From Dendrophyllia cribrosa (Eukaryota > Cnidaria > Anthozoa > Scleractinia > Dendrophylliidae), in the NCBI GenBank assembly GCA_024195265.1, contig JAJLRJ010000015.1, forward strand, positions 998,470 through 1,062,469: a stretch of DNA of 64,000 nucleotides. The letters are read 5' to 3'. Within the stretch, counting starts at the first letter, position 1. The number at the start of each line of letters is the position of its first letter. Of this stretch, positions 33,925 to 45,799 are shown piece by piece. The notes below the pieces were generated by a model that did not search any database, had not been told where the DNA came from, and worked only from the letters and a program-made list of their open reading frames with translations. Made by a program: the position numbers and the translations under genes.

Positions 33925-36553
33925 CTTCAGATTTCAAACACAATTTATTATTCCCATTGTTGCCCTTCCCCTCAAGAAATTGATGGGATGGCTGTACACA
34001 GGCTGCTCCTACTGCAATGAATTATGGAATGCAAAATTTATAGAAGTACGCCATTTTATAATTTAAATTGTTTTTATTTTCCTACGAGTAAAATCTGGTT
34101 GCTAACACATTCCATTCTTTGGAGATGGTACTACAAGATTTAGTAAAAAAAAAAGTGTGAACAGGCTTTCCTATTTGGCTCTCATTCAGCAAACCAAGCA
34201 AGCCAGCATTTGCCTTACTAACTCACTTCACTCACCAGCTCATAGCAGCTTGCACATGGCACTCTGCAGTCAAATCCATATAGGAAGACTGTTTTATAAA
34301 TAACCGGTAGTTTCTTGTGCTTTTTCTTTCTTGCTATTTAATATTTTAATTACAACAAGAGGCTACACTTAGCCTATACTCATGCGCAAGAGACTCTAAG
34401 ACGCGCGATTGAAGTTACCAATTTTTCTGTGCTCACTTTTAATATTTAATTTATTGATTCCGATCAAATCCACACTCGTCTATAACTTTCCAAGCTGTGA
34501 ATTATTTCTGTTACATTTGAAAAGACTACTTAAAAAAATAGGCAGTAGATGACATGCTGTAAAAAGAAATTTAATAATCAATATAAAGATTTAGTTTTCC
34601 TGTGTTACTTAATCGCATGCAACCAGTGTAAAATGGGTTATTCCAGAAAAAATCCCCCCCCCCCCCCCCCCGACGGATGCAATATTTTTTTACCCCTCCC
34701 CCGCCCGGATTTCCCGGCCAGGCCGACCAACCCTCGCACCTTGATTTTTAACCCAGATACCCCCTCCTGCCCGGATGGCCATTAACTTTTTGTAGGCCCT
34801 AAATAAACAGGAAATCGCATTCAGGAGATCCGGGATTTTTTTACAGATTTCAAATCTTTGGTGAGAATTGCTATGAATTGGTCAAACATTTTGTAAATAA
34901 ACGTTGCGTGACGCATTCACTAAAATCTTTCCGTGATTTTAAGACCAAATCGAAATGAAATGTTTCCATAAGTTAAAGCTGGTTCTTTAAAAAAATGCTT
35001 TGATTTTGCCATCTGTAATAAGTTTTTTCCAAGCTTCACAGTTTCTTCAAAGTGTTGTCGCAAATACACAATTTTGCTTTGTGCAAATTTTATGTCAAAT
35101 GTAATTTGATATCAAGCTGTTTTTATAATCACTGAATCTAAAATATATTTTCTATAAAAGGTCACAACTTTTGAATGAAACTCATATTTCCTTGAATGAA
35201 AATGTCTTTCCTTTGATTAAAAGAGTCAAACACCTTTCAGAATTCAGTGATTTTCTGCTTCTGGAAGTCTTGGCGATATATTGTATCCTAATTACTGCGA
35301 GGAACCGGCTAGCGTCTGTGAAAATATAATAAACATCACAAAATAATTCAATTCAGCAACCTATTTTTATTATACTTTCTAAAATCGCCGACTTTTCCTG
35401 TGTAATAGAATGCCAATCTTATCCGGAAAAATGATTCGTATAATAATGCTTTCGCTAATAATAAAAAAAACAGTTCTGAATGGTCAAAGGTACAGAAATG
35501 AAATGCTGGCGGCGTTTGAATCATGAGTTCGGATAGCTCATGGTCTGCTAACAAACACTTCGATTCACAGCTCGAGTTTTCACTAAAACCTTTTTCCAAA
35601 CCACGAAAATACCTAAAATAATATTTGAAAACAATACTTGGCCACATTTGGTGAAAGCTGTGCTTGGTAAAGCAGTAAAAATAACGAGAAAGCTCCGTTT
35701 ACCTTTTCCACGAATCCAAAGCGCGCACGTACAAACAGAACTGCCTTGACAATCGAGTAGTCTAATCCGAAGCTATCAGAACTGTCTCATCGTACAGCAA
35801 TCGGGTGAACTTGGCACAACTTCGCGCTTCGGAAAGTCGGACTTACTTACACAGGTGACAGCATAGTGGTTACTAGTAACCTAGTAACCACAAAAAGCAA
35901 TAAAGTCAGTAAAAATCTACATTAATATGATACGCATTCCCTAATCCATAATCCACAGAAGTCCAGTCCCAAAGTCCAGATGTTTTATTAAATGTGATGG
36001 GCTGAAGTAACGACGCTGTTTTGCCGTGTGTTTCTATTGTTCTTTCTTGAAAAAAGTCTTGAAATTACTCACCACAGGCAGCGTGGACTGCTCCGATACA
36101 GATATTACAAAGAATCGGCAGTAAAACGGGAAATAAATTGCAAGTGCGAGAGATCGATGTTTGACATTTTTGCCTCGGAAGAACTCTGATTAAAAATAGC
36201 TCTTAGTTTTTTCAGAATCGCGACAAATTCGGCTTCAAGTTGTATGCTGTGTATAAAAGCAACGTTCACCTCTGTGGGAGAAATACAGGACTGACTTATA
36301 CACCAATAAGACCAAATGACGGAAAATGTTTGTCATGCGCATGCGTATCAAACATTTGTTTTATACTTCAATGTACTATAAGAAAAGAAGCAATTTAAAT
36401 TTTAAAAATTTAAACAAGATAAGAAGACGTCCGACATGGAGAATTCAGTCATCGTACCTGCAAACCACGTTACTATTGAATGTTTTATAAATGAAGGCTG
36501 TACCACAATGAAGCCAGTCATTGTTGTGAAGATGGTATATACCTGACGTGAAC
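33925..36553. other. No recognised gene; C-run and short palindromes
   Basis: Contains a C-run at about 34655-34671 followed by CCC-rich sequence, and a palindrome GTGGTTACTAGTAACC near 35870. A minus-strand open frame at 35348-35647 has no splice context or family match. The last 10 bases are the left target duplication (GACGTGAAC, 36545-36553) of the next transposon. Confidence 0.4.
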
Positions 36554-39500
36554 GACAAGGCGGAAAAACCGCTGATTGGCTGATTGTTATGACGTAATTA
36601 CCAAGTAATGCGCCTGCGCGAATCGTTAACTGAGTTCAAAATGGCGGATGACCACGCGGTTCGAGAATAGAGAAAACACAATAATATTTGATCTCGGGAA
36701 TATTTCAAGTTACCTTCAATCTTTCTTAGGTTTTGACTAAAACTAATGGATTTATCACTGGCGTTTTCATTTTAAATGGCTCATGAAATAACAGTTTTTA
36801 GCCATCGTATGCAGTGGAACGAACGCGAAGGAAGGCTGTTGCCCTCCGTGTTTTTGGTGGTTTTGTGTGGAACTGTTCACCTTCCACATTTCATCCTCCG
36901 GCCATTGACAAATGGGACAGTTGCGAGATTTAGATACGAGGAAAGTTCTTAGGCGGATGGTTCATCTTTCCTGTTTATCCTGGTTAAGGACGAGAAACGC
37001 GCGACCGCCTGTTGCTGAATTTTTTCGACTTGTTCCTTGTACGTTTTGTCATCGATGTTGTCGTCACTGAAGTCTTCTTCATCATCTGTTTCATCTTTGG
37101 TTGTGTCTTCATCGTCGTCTTCATCATCATCATTTCTAACATCGTCCGCGCCTCCTGCCAGATATCTAAGTTTGGAAATCAACAAGACATCGAATTGTCA
37201 CAGGTAGGTACATTTTTTGAAACGATTTTACGCAGTTATTGTTGTCAGTCATCGTTTCTGTTTGAAATAGAACTTCAAACAATCGGATGGAGGTTGGTAA
37301 TAAATATTTAAGGTGGAATCCGCCAGGACTTTGAGTATTTAGTAGACAAAAGTACGAACCAAAATTATTTACACCTTATTGCAAACTTTTGTGTGACGTA
37401 TTATCAAAAGAAATCTTCTCTAACAACACCAAACATCGAAAACAAATTTCGAAGTTCCACTGAATCGCTTTATAGACGATTTCAAAAAATCACATGAGAT
37501 TGTGCCTATAGCTTGTGAGCTTCGAAATTCATTTTCTCTGGCTCTGATAAGAAATTGTTGTTGGGGTTATCACGGATAGTTACTTACATCTTTGCTAAAT
37601 AATTTTAGCCTTAAAAGGATGTCAAAAAACGCAATAGAATTTAAATTATTCTGGCACTCGATTTTTGTCCAATTTAAATTAATAGTACTTTGATTCCTGA
37701 TGGCACTTTTCTTAGGAAAGTACATGTGCATCAATATGTCAATAATACATTTATACATCAAATAATAGGTCAATTATATTACATGTATACAGCACTGTAT
37801 CTTACCGGTTTAACGTGGTCGCAAGTTCTTGCATGTGTTTCTGCAATGGTCCATAACAAACAGGACATTTCACTGTGTGATCCATTGCATAGTTGTGTTC
37901 AACATCATGTTCAGACTCCTGCAACAAACATCCTTTGTGGAATGTGTGGCCACATGTGAGACGTACAACTGTGTGATTGTAGTCATCGCTGACTGGGCAT
38001 GTGCTAAGGTCACATGCTAGCATGGGATCCGGCTCTTTTCCCAGAAACAAATAGCCCAGGGGAAGGCACCGTTGATCCATTGTTGCGTCAAGCGCAGGTA
38101 AATAATATGACTTCAAAACAAAAACAAAACAAAAAAAAATAAGTTGTCTAGATATTATGTTAGCTTTTTGGCCCTGCATATTTCCCTAAGTGAATGCCAT
38201 TCGCTGAATGTGTTGTGAATTACTTTTATTTAAGTATCATGTACACTGAATGGGCAGGTAGAGTAAACCTAAAGACTCTAGGAGCCAGTAAACATGTAGT
38301 TACTAACCTGAAATTTCTTCCTTCCTCTAGGAATCTTGTTAGTCTGACCCTGTGTGGCCCAGACTTCACAAAACAATTCAATGAAGAATTCTGCAGCAGC
38401 AAAAACCAGTTCAGCCATATGCTTGGTACCTCGGCCTCTTGCATATTCGGGAAGAAACCACTCCAAAAAGTCATCATTGAACCTCCTGCCACTCAAAGCA
38501 TGTGCCATTGTTTGGATCTCAGCAGGAACTGCCCATACAGGAACATTTCTAGGAAATTAACAAAAGGTAAAATAATCTCTACAAAAATGTTTATTACAAT
38601 AAATAAGATTTGAATGATGGCATTTGTATGATACAGTGATATATGATTTGAATGAAATTGGTAAAGGGCCTACCACTGAATGTTTATTATCCTCTATGGC
38701 TTTAAATTTGTTTGTAAATGTAATTATACAAGTAATTGTCATGTTTTAACAAACCTTCTTAAAACGGAATGAAATATTTCAACCTTCTTTTCGGTGAATG
38801 CATGTAGAAACAGCTTGATGTTTTCCACCAGGTCTTTGTTTTCTGCTGCATGATACAGGATGTCAGACAGCTGGCAAATAATCATGCAACTACATGTACC
38901 AATTTTAAGCCCAGAATTACAGTATATTGACATGTAACAAACCTCTGCAATAATCTTGTTATATTTCCAGGTGGGGAAGTCGCCACTCAATACGACAACA
39001 AACTTCTGCAAGTACTCCTCTAGTGTGGGAGCCTCCCTTAGAAGGTGTGTGAGTGCCTCTCGGTAGTTGTGGACACTTTTGAGGGTTTGTTCAAACTCAT
39101 CAATGAGCCACGTTGTCCTCAGGAGTTCTAACTCCTGTCTGTCTTCATCTGAATACACTCTGAAAAGAGGGATTGATGTACTTATTTATTTTATTTATTT
39201 AATGAAATGCTTATCAGTCTCTTATTCTTTAATGTGTTGATTTATTAAGCATTTTTATATGGCTGCAATAGTATGCACACTCTGATTGCCCACAGGCATT
39301 ACAGATTTTTCCCACCACGGTTTTTGTTTACAAAACCTAGCAACTTAGTGAGTGACTTTTGTTCAAAGAAACCTTGTTAAAAAAGCAGGAAATTGAACAA
39401 AACACATATCTTCTATGAGTTCTGAAAGATATTTCTTTTCTGAATTTTATTAGCCTGACGAAATTGTGATGGAATCTGAAGGCAGTGTAGATGTTTTCTC

Positions 39501-42500
39501 TGTTTCGCGCACTTTGCCTATCTGAAGCCAACTCAGAGTAATTATTAAACATAAAATTATTTTGAGAGACAAATTTATAAGAGTTGTTTTTCTTGCTTTT
39601 TTTCTGTTTTTTACCTCAGGTTTTCACAACTTTGCTGTGCATTTGTCATGTCCAAAGTTCTGTGTCCCACTGGCAAGGAACTTAAATAGCTTGAAGAAAA
39701 GAACTGATTTAAAGCCTTAGAAAAGTGTTGCAGTATGGATGTTACATCAATGCCACCCCTACACTGTCTTACTGTGCCATTCTTCATGGTTACTGGAACA
39801 GTGCGATGAAGCTTGCTGGTGTTCTGAGGTTTTGGCACTGCTGGAATTTGGTCTTGCACATCCAGTAAGCCTGTGCACATGTGCCAAGCAGTACTCGTGG
39901 TACTGGTTGTAGGCTGGCCGATTGTATGAATGAAATGAATATCATCCTCAATGAGGAGCATAAACTGCTTTTTCTAAAAAAGGAATGAAAGCCAAGTAAT
40001 TTGTGAATGTATATCATTGTCTCCTTGAACTGTTAGGTCATTTTTTATTTTTGGACCTGGTAGAACTGAAGTTTCACATCCAGCACGTGGAAGAAAACAT
40101 GTAGTGTTAAACTTCAGCAGTATTCTGTGCAAAGTCAAAATGGCTAGCAGCTGTATGTACAATAAGGAATATCACTACATCTACAAGTACTTTGGCTAAG
40201 TTGGATGGTTTAATATATGTTTGACTGTGTATGGGAGGAATTTTTCTAAAACCTGTCCATTTTTTACCTTCATGTTTTTTTTTTGAGAAGACTAACCAAA
40301 AATTTAAAGATACTGTAAAGAAAATTTCAGTAAGCCATTATCCTCATTGTCAATGCTATGATGAGTTGGGGAACTGGCATAAATATGCTAATGGTGGAGC
40401 TAAGCAAGATTTGCTGGAGTCAGCCTACATGTAAGTTTTATTCTGGCACAAAAAAAAAATTAAACTTAATTATCTTCCTTACAGCTGTGGCTTCCATTAT
40501 TCTCTTTGAAACTTCCTTTTTGTTTGCTTCTGCTAATGCCTTTTCATGATTCCTTACAGTTTTTGGGTGGCAACTGTAGCCAAGGATCATTCCAGACATC
40601 AATGCACTGTAGCTTGCACCACTCATCTTCAGGTTTAGACCATTTGCTTTTTGAATGGGGCAAATTTTCTAGTAAAAAAATGTGGTTCATTTAAAAATTA
40701 CATTCTTCTTGGGAAAAGTACCAGTTGTAGATTCTTACAGTTAAAACAACAATGAGTGGTCATTTGCAATGTTGGCCTCTCCTACTGTTATGATAATTTG
40801 TGGATTAAAACCACTAAAGAGTACAAATCTACAGCAGTTATATAGTTATATTGCCAGCTTACAAGAGAACCTTACGAAAATTTGAACATACAAACAAAAC
40901 CACTTTACTATATCACCAGTTCACGAAGTCAATATTGAAATATTTTATTGCTAGGAAAATACCTGATTGCGATAAAAACACAGACTGTAGAATAGCAACA
41001 GTCCTTATTTTTTGCAGCTCCAACCTTTTTACTGAAGGTGCTTCCTTTGAGTCATTGACAATTGCTGTGTACACTTGCTTGAATAAATCCGGAGCGTGAC
41101 TTTCACAAAACTCTTCCATGTCAGTGGGGTTGTACAGATGTTTGCCACCCATTGTGTAATGATGTGTCAGTGCCTTGTGGAAACTGTGCACTGACTCACT
41201 GAATGATGATTGACCTAAAAGTTATTGTTAATTTTATTTACAGAATCTACAGGGTGTAATTAAAGTAATTGCTCTCTCCATGTTTATTTTCATTTCAAAA
41301 TATTATTATTTATTTAGTTGAAATAACAGTATCTTTCCCCCTTAAAACCTGTGTAGAAAAATTTCCCTGTGAGCTTAGGGGGAATATTAGCGAAGTAAAA
41401 TGTTATAAAAAAAACAGGTTGATTCAGTCAAAATCCAATCATGAGGTCTGCTTTCCTTAAGATCTGTATGTTATTAAAAATCTCTGTCAGTTTGTACTAG
41501 TACAGCATTTAGGCTTTTTATGCCTTGGGTAAAAATACATAGTTCACAGTGTGAATTCGACTGAAGGCAATCATGTTATATTCTGGTACCTCTGACTTTC
41601 TCTAAAAGACTGTCAATCTCAGCCTTGGCCTCTTCAAGATGTTTCTGTTTGTCCTTGTTTTGTTGTTCCATATCTGCAAATGTTAATGTTATCCTTGCTA
41701 AAAATAGCTATAGACTATATTTAGACTTCTTCAGATGACCGGTCAAATTGTAGCATTTAAAGTAGTTGTGAGGTGCATTTGAATTTATCAACAGTACAAT
41801 TAAGTGGGTCTCAACTGAAACAAAATGTTTCATGAAAAAGCTGGCTTGAAAAACCCTTTAAATGTTATGGAAACCCATTTAAACTTTTAATAATTTTTAC
41901 AAACCCATTAAAATTCAACACACCTTTAATTTGGTCCTTCAGGTTTGAGTTTTCAATACCTAACTTTTTGGACCTTTCCTTTAAGCGTTCATTCTCATGC
42001 TCCAGCCTCTCGAGCTGCTTAATTAGTTCACACCATTTTGGGGGATCCCTTGGCGAGACCTTCACATCTCCGGTGTCTTCCCTTGGACTGTTTGAATGTC
42101 GACGCTATTACAAAAAAAATATTTTTTCGACTTTTGCTCTCTTGCAAAATAGTAATAATAAAAAAACAAATGTGCAGAGTGGCTCACCTTTCTGGGAGAA
42201 ATATAATTTTTGTTTTCAATGATACGAGCATCTTTGTCGGCCTGCATTAAATGGGTTTGACAAATTCTGCCCGACGGCATCTTGCCCCCACTGAACAATC
42301 CCTCGAACACTGTAATAAGACGCTGTGGACAAGCGGTAAGTTTGCCAGAGCACTTGTCATTGCAGGAGCGTGTCGGGAAACAGCAGACACTTAGGTGTTT
42401 TTGTTTTTCCTCTTCGTAATGCCGCACACAGAGGCTCACACGTTCTTGAAATCCACAGTTTAAAGACTCTATTTTAGTCAAACAGGAAATTTTCCCCCAA

Positions 42501-43435
42501 CAATCTATATTTTGAGGACTTGCCAAAACATTTTCCTTGCTCCGTAAAACTCTGGGTGCTTTAGCACAAAACATTTTCTTAAAAAAACGTCAACACAACT
42601 GCCATGTTTTTGTTGCAGTTTAGCCGGTTTGCTGTCAAGTCACCAGCCTAATTGATATTGACATCGTATTGGGTGCGTCCCGACGAAAAAGGCGGGAAAT
42701 CGTCGCCGCGTTCGCGACACAACTAGATAAGATGGACGAACAAGAACAACAACAAGAAAGATCTTGAACTCAAAAAATGTTTATTCATCCAAGTTATGTT
42801 TAAATACATTACTTTGAAAATAACGCTTATAAGAAACAAGCTGTTTACATTGATGAGAAAATCTCATAACACAAGAAAAGGCATAGACAACAGCCCAGAT
42901 AAACAAGATGATCTGCTTACCGTTCGTAAGACTGCTCGTCGGGAAGGTAAGCGTGAAGATGAAGACGAAATTCGAAGCCAGTGAGACTCCTTCGCATGTA
43001 TTTAGGTTTCCATCTTTCAAAGGCATTTACAAAAAGTCATTAGAACGAAAAAAAAGTCATATTTGATATTTTCTTTGAAAATTCACAAACTTTCGACAAC
43101 CGAAGTCCTGGCCTTAATCATTTATGAATGACCTTAATAAATGGAAAAAACCACGGACGATTGGGGCAGCTATCATCATATACAGCTGTCGTTACGGTCC
43201 GTAAAGCAAAGGCCAAAATGTTTGGAAAACCAAGTCGAATTACTGAAAGAAACGAACTCACAAACGTCAAAGAATTGAACTTGAAATTCGGCGTGAAGGC
43301 ACAGTCTCCAGCTCATGTAAACGGTTGCAAACTGGTCCCTAATTACGTAGCAAAATACGATTTGTCGTCCGCCATTTTGAATTTGTAACGGTCAAGATTT
43401 TCAGAGCGCATGCGTGGCGGTTTTTCCGCTGTGTC
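36554..43435 (-). mobile_element. DUF6589-like DNA transposon, right copy, both ends present
   Basis: The ends are inverted: GACAAGGCGGAAAAACCGC at 36554 and the complement GACACAGCGGAAAAACCGC at 43435, with two mismatches in 19 bp. Each end holds its own small palindrome GCGGAAAAACCGC. The 9-bp sequence GACGTGAAC flanks both sides (36545-36553 and 43436-43444), a perfect target duplication that points to recent insertion. Length is 6,882 bp. Inside is one gene on the minus strand. Near both ends an AAAATGGCGGA string occurs in inverted order. The 9-bp duplication does not match the sizes I know for hAT, piggyBac or Tc1; Mutator-like or KDZ/Zisupton-type (8 bp) come closest. The superfamily is left open. 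Confidence 0.85.
36949..42574 (-). pseudogene. DUF6589-like transposase with RING finger and acidic tail
   Basis: Exon 1 (42188-42574, 129 codons) supplies the start and a Cys/His-rich probable zinc region (SLCVRHYEEEKQKHLSVCC). Then follow 41924-42104 (coiled coil), 41590-41673, 40963-41214, 40483-40668, 39615-39973, 38943-39159, a remnant of exon 9 (38755 to about 38878), 38308-38548, 37806-38110 (RING: RLTCGHTFHKGC, KCPVCYGPL) and 36949-37165. The last exon gives an acidic tail (NDDDEDDDED) ending RINRKDEPSA. Damage: a 1.18-kb deletion fuses exon 9 to the intron after exon 7, removing exon 8 and most of exon 9; exon 4 is 2 bp shorter than in the other copy, shifting phase; a 3-bp loss in exon 7 is in frame. 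Using the longer exon from each copy, the summed length is 2,997 nt, a multiple of three (998 residues), which supports the model. Confidence 0.7.
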
Positions 43436-43444
43436 GACGTGAAC

Positions 43445-43781
43445 ATTACTGATGTGAGGAGGGTTGTGGGAGACGCTGTCGTGACACTTCAGTAACGATG
43501 TTTTGCCGGAAGTGAGAGTAGCCGGAAGTCACTAAACCGGAAGTGTAAAAAGCAAGGCTGTTAACCGGAAATACACAATTTAAAATATGCGTGAATAAAT
43601 TTGCATGCAAAATCGTGACACAAAAAAAAATAAAAAGAAAAACGAAGCCCATTTTATAACTCATGCCGCTACGCGCATGAGTAAAAATAGAGTAAGAAAT
43701 GTTGGACATAAACTGACACTGTAAAAACAAGCATCACAGAACACAAAATGGCAGAGATAAGCTACATGTGTACCTAGTATC
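43445..43781. other. Flank of the transposon; no gene
   Basis: Repeated CCGGAAGT strings (43508-43555) resemble ETS-type binding sites or remnants of a short repeat. No ORF or promoter is supported. Confidence 0.35.
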
Positions 43782-43922
43782 ACCCTGGGTACCAGAGGCT
43801 CTCTTGCAGCATGCTTTCGTCAGGGCCAGTCGAAGGCCAAATGATGGCAACAAGCGGCAATGAAAAAAATGAAACATAAGAGGCATGTAATATGAGCGAG
43901 ACGAGCCTCTGGCACCCAGGGT
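43782..43922. mobile_element. MITE, 141 bp
   Basis: ACCCTGGGTACCAGAGGCTC at 43782 is the near-complement of GAGCCTCTGGCACCCAGGGT ending at 43922. No ORF in the 100-bp centre. Confidence 0.75.
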
Positions 43923-45799
43923 AGGCCCTTGTTTCACAATCACTGATTCATCAAAAACGGAAAATCACAATTCACAAGAAATCTGCTCAATAAGTGAGCG
44001 GGGTACTTTCTGAGTTAATTCTTGTCCTGCAAAATCTGCATGTCCATGTTACATCTCAAACACAATTGAGTATGAAAATTTATTTGCAGCTATTTTCTAT
44101 TATAACTTTCAGTTGGAAGCAATTTAACAACACAAAAACACCAAAAAGGAAGTGATGACAACACTCGGGATTTGAAGTTGTGGGTCGAAGATGATAAGTG
44201 GAACTGCATTAAAAGCTTAATTTCCTTTACAAGACCAAAATACAATTAGTAATACTAATCAAGAGGCTCTTATTTTCTGGATGCACCAAATTCATCGAAA
44301 TTGTCTCCAATAAATTATTCTATGAACATTCAATGAAAAGATAATTTCTGGATTACCACAAATGCACAATAACCTACAAAAAAATCCTATAAACCCATTG
44401 TGAATATAAAAACTGTTCTTAATAAAAGATTCTGCACACCTTCAGACATGCTTACTTATACCTGGTGTAAAAATGGATGGAAATCATCAGTGGAGTTTTA
44501 CCACTGCTCTACCGGCTCAATCAACTTTTCTCAAAATTTGGCTCCCCTTAATTGGAATATCCAGATGGGTGGGGTGGAGCTGTAGTGGGGTTGAATTTTA
44601 AACCAAAAAAACCTTTCATGGGGGGTGGGGGTGGGGGTGGGGTAGGGGTGGTATGGATGTTTGTTTGGAACAACTCAATATTGTTCCTAGTTGGTTAAAA
44701 AACTTTTGTTTGGAGTTGCTCCTTCATTTTTTTAAATATTTTTTTTTTGCAGGGGAACACAGTACATTTGCAAAGAACATTTCTATTATACTAAGACTAT
44801 TTAATAGTTTTTTAAATGGACTAAGGACCAAAGCGATCCTAACACAGAAATTTATGGGTGAGAATTCTGTCACTTTTTGTCAGAAAAAACAAACTAATGT
44901 AATTGCCTCTACACAATTTTTACTGCTTCATATTTAAAATTGTCCTACAGCTGTACATCAGATAATGTCACTCTTCAAACTGTACATAGCATAGTCTGTA
45001 TTTTTCACGTCTTCAGTGTATGAATGTTGCTTGTCAAGGGAGAGTGAACAGATAATAAGCGACGTACTGGTGTTACACTCTCGCAACAAGCATGACAGAA
45101 GCTTGTGAATATGAACAAACTGCTTCCTGTTGGAATGTTTTTAAAGAAAGGAGAGAAATAATGTTTTCAAAAGTGAACCATCAATTTTAAACTCCATCGA
45201 GCTCATGCTGTAACAATATTGCATAATTATTATTATAAAATTACCATAAAAATAATGTGTGGATTGATTGGTTGCATAGTACATGTAGTTTAAACCAACT
45301 TATGTTGACATAGGTATGGCATTACAGTATGTCACATCATGGCTTATTATGTCACATCATGGCTTATTATGTCACATTATGTCACACAATGGCTCTATTT
45401 TATATAATCAATAGAAAATGGTGGCTTTGTGCTTACACAACCTGATCTAACACACTATAGAGTTTGAAATTTTGAATTCTCCCAAATTCCCTCTCATGTT
45501 TGCATGATGCTATTTGAAAAGTGCATCCTACTTTCTATTTCTTAAATAATTGGTGTAACTAGAGACTGCTCATTTCAGTTATCCAAGTTTTAAAATTGTC
45601 TGTACACACGTCATTCTGCTAAACTTATTGCTGCTTCCTGGTCAACTGTATCAAGTCGACCTTGATTATACCACAAGCCTATCTTCTCTCTGTACTGCAG
45701 GTGATGTTTTATCTTGGTTGAATGAGAAGCATTTCACAGCAGCATTGACGTTCATTTGCTTGATTTCACACTTTCCCTTGTCTTGTGCCACAACCATGG
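43923..45799. other. No recognised gene; two small tandem repeats
   Basis: Holds a G-rich GGGGGTGGGG run at about 44620-44652 and a 20-bp tandem repeat TATGTCACATCATGGCTTAT at about 45328-45395 (2-3 copies). The rest is AT-rich without supported exons. It is the 3' flank of the minus-strand gene ending at 45800. Confidence 0.45.

Noticed and set aside
36949..37311. Membrane-protein-like plus ORF at 37012-37311
   Set aside because: Same reason: it is the complement of the acidic tail exon.
42062..42187. Continuation of the exon 1 frame past the donor
   Set aside because: It continues as an open frame into the intron, but the GTGAGC donor at 42187 and phase match with the exon at 42104 give the better model.
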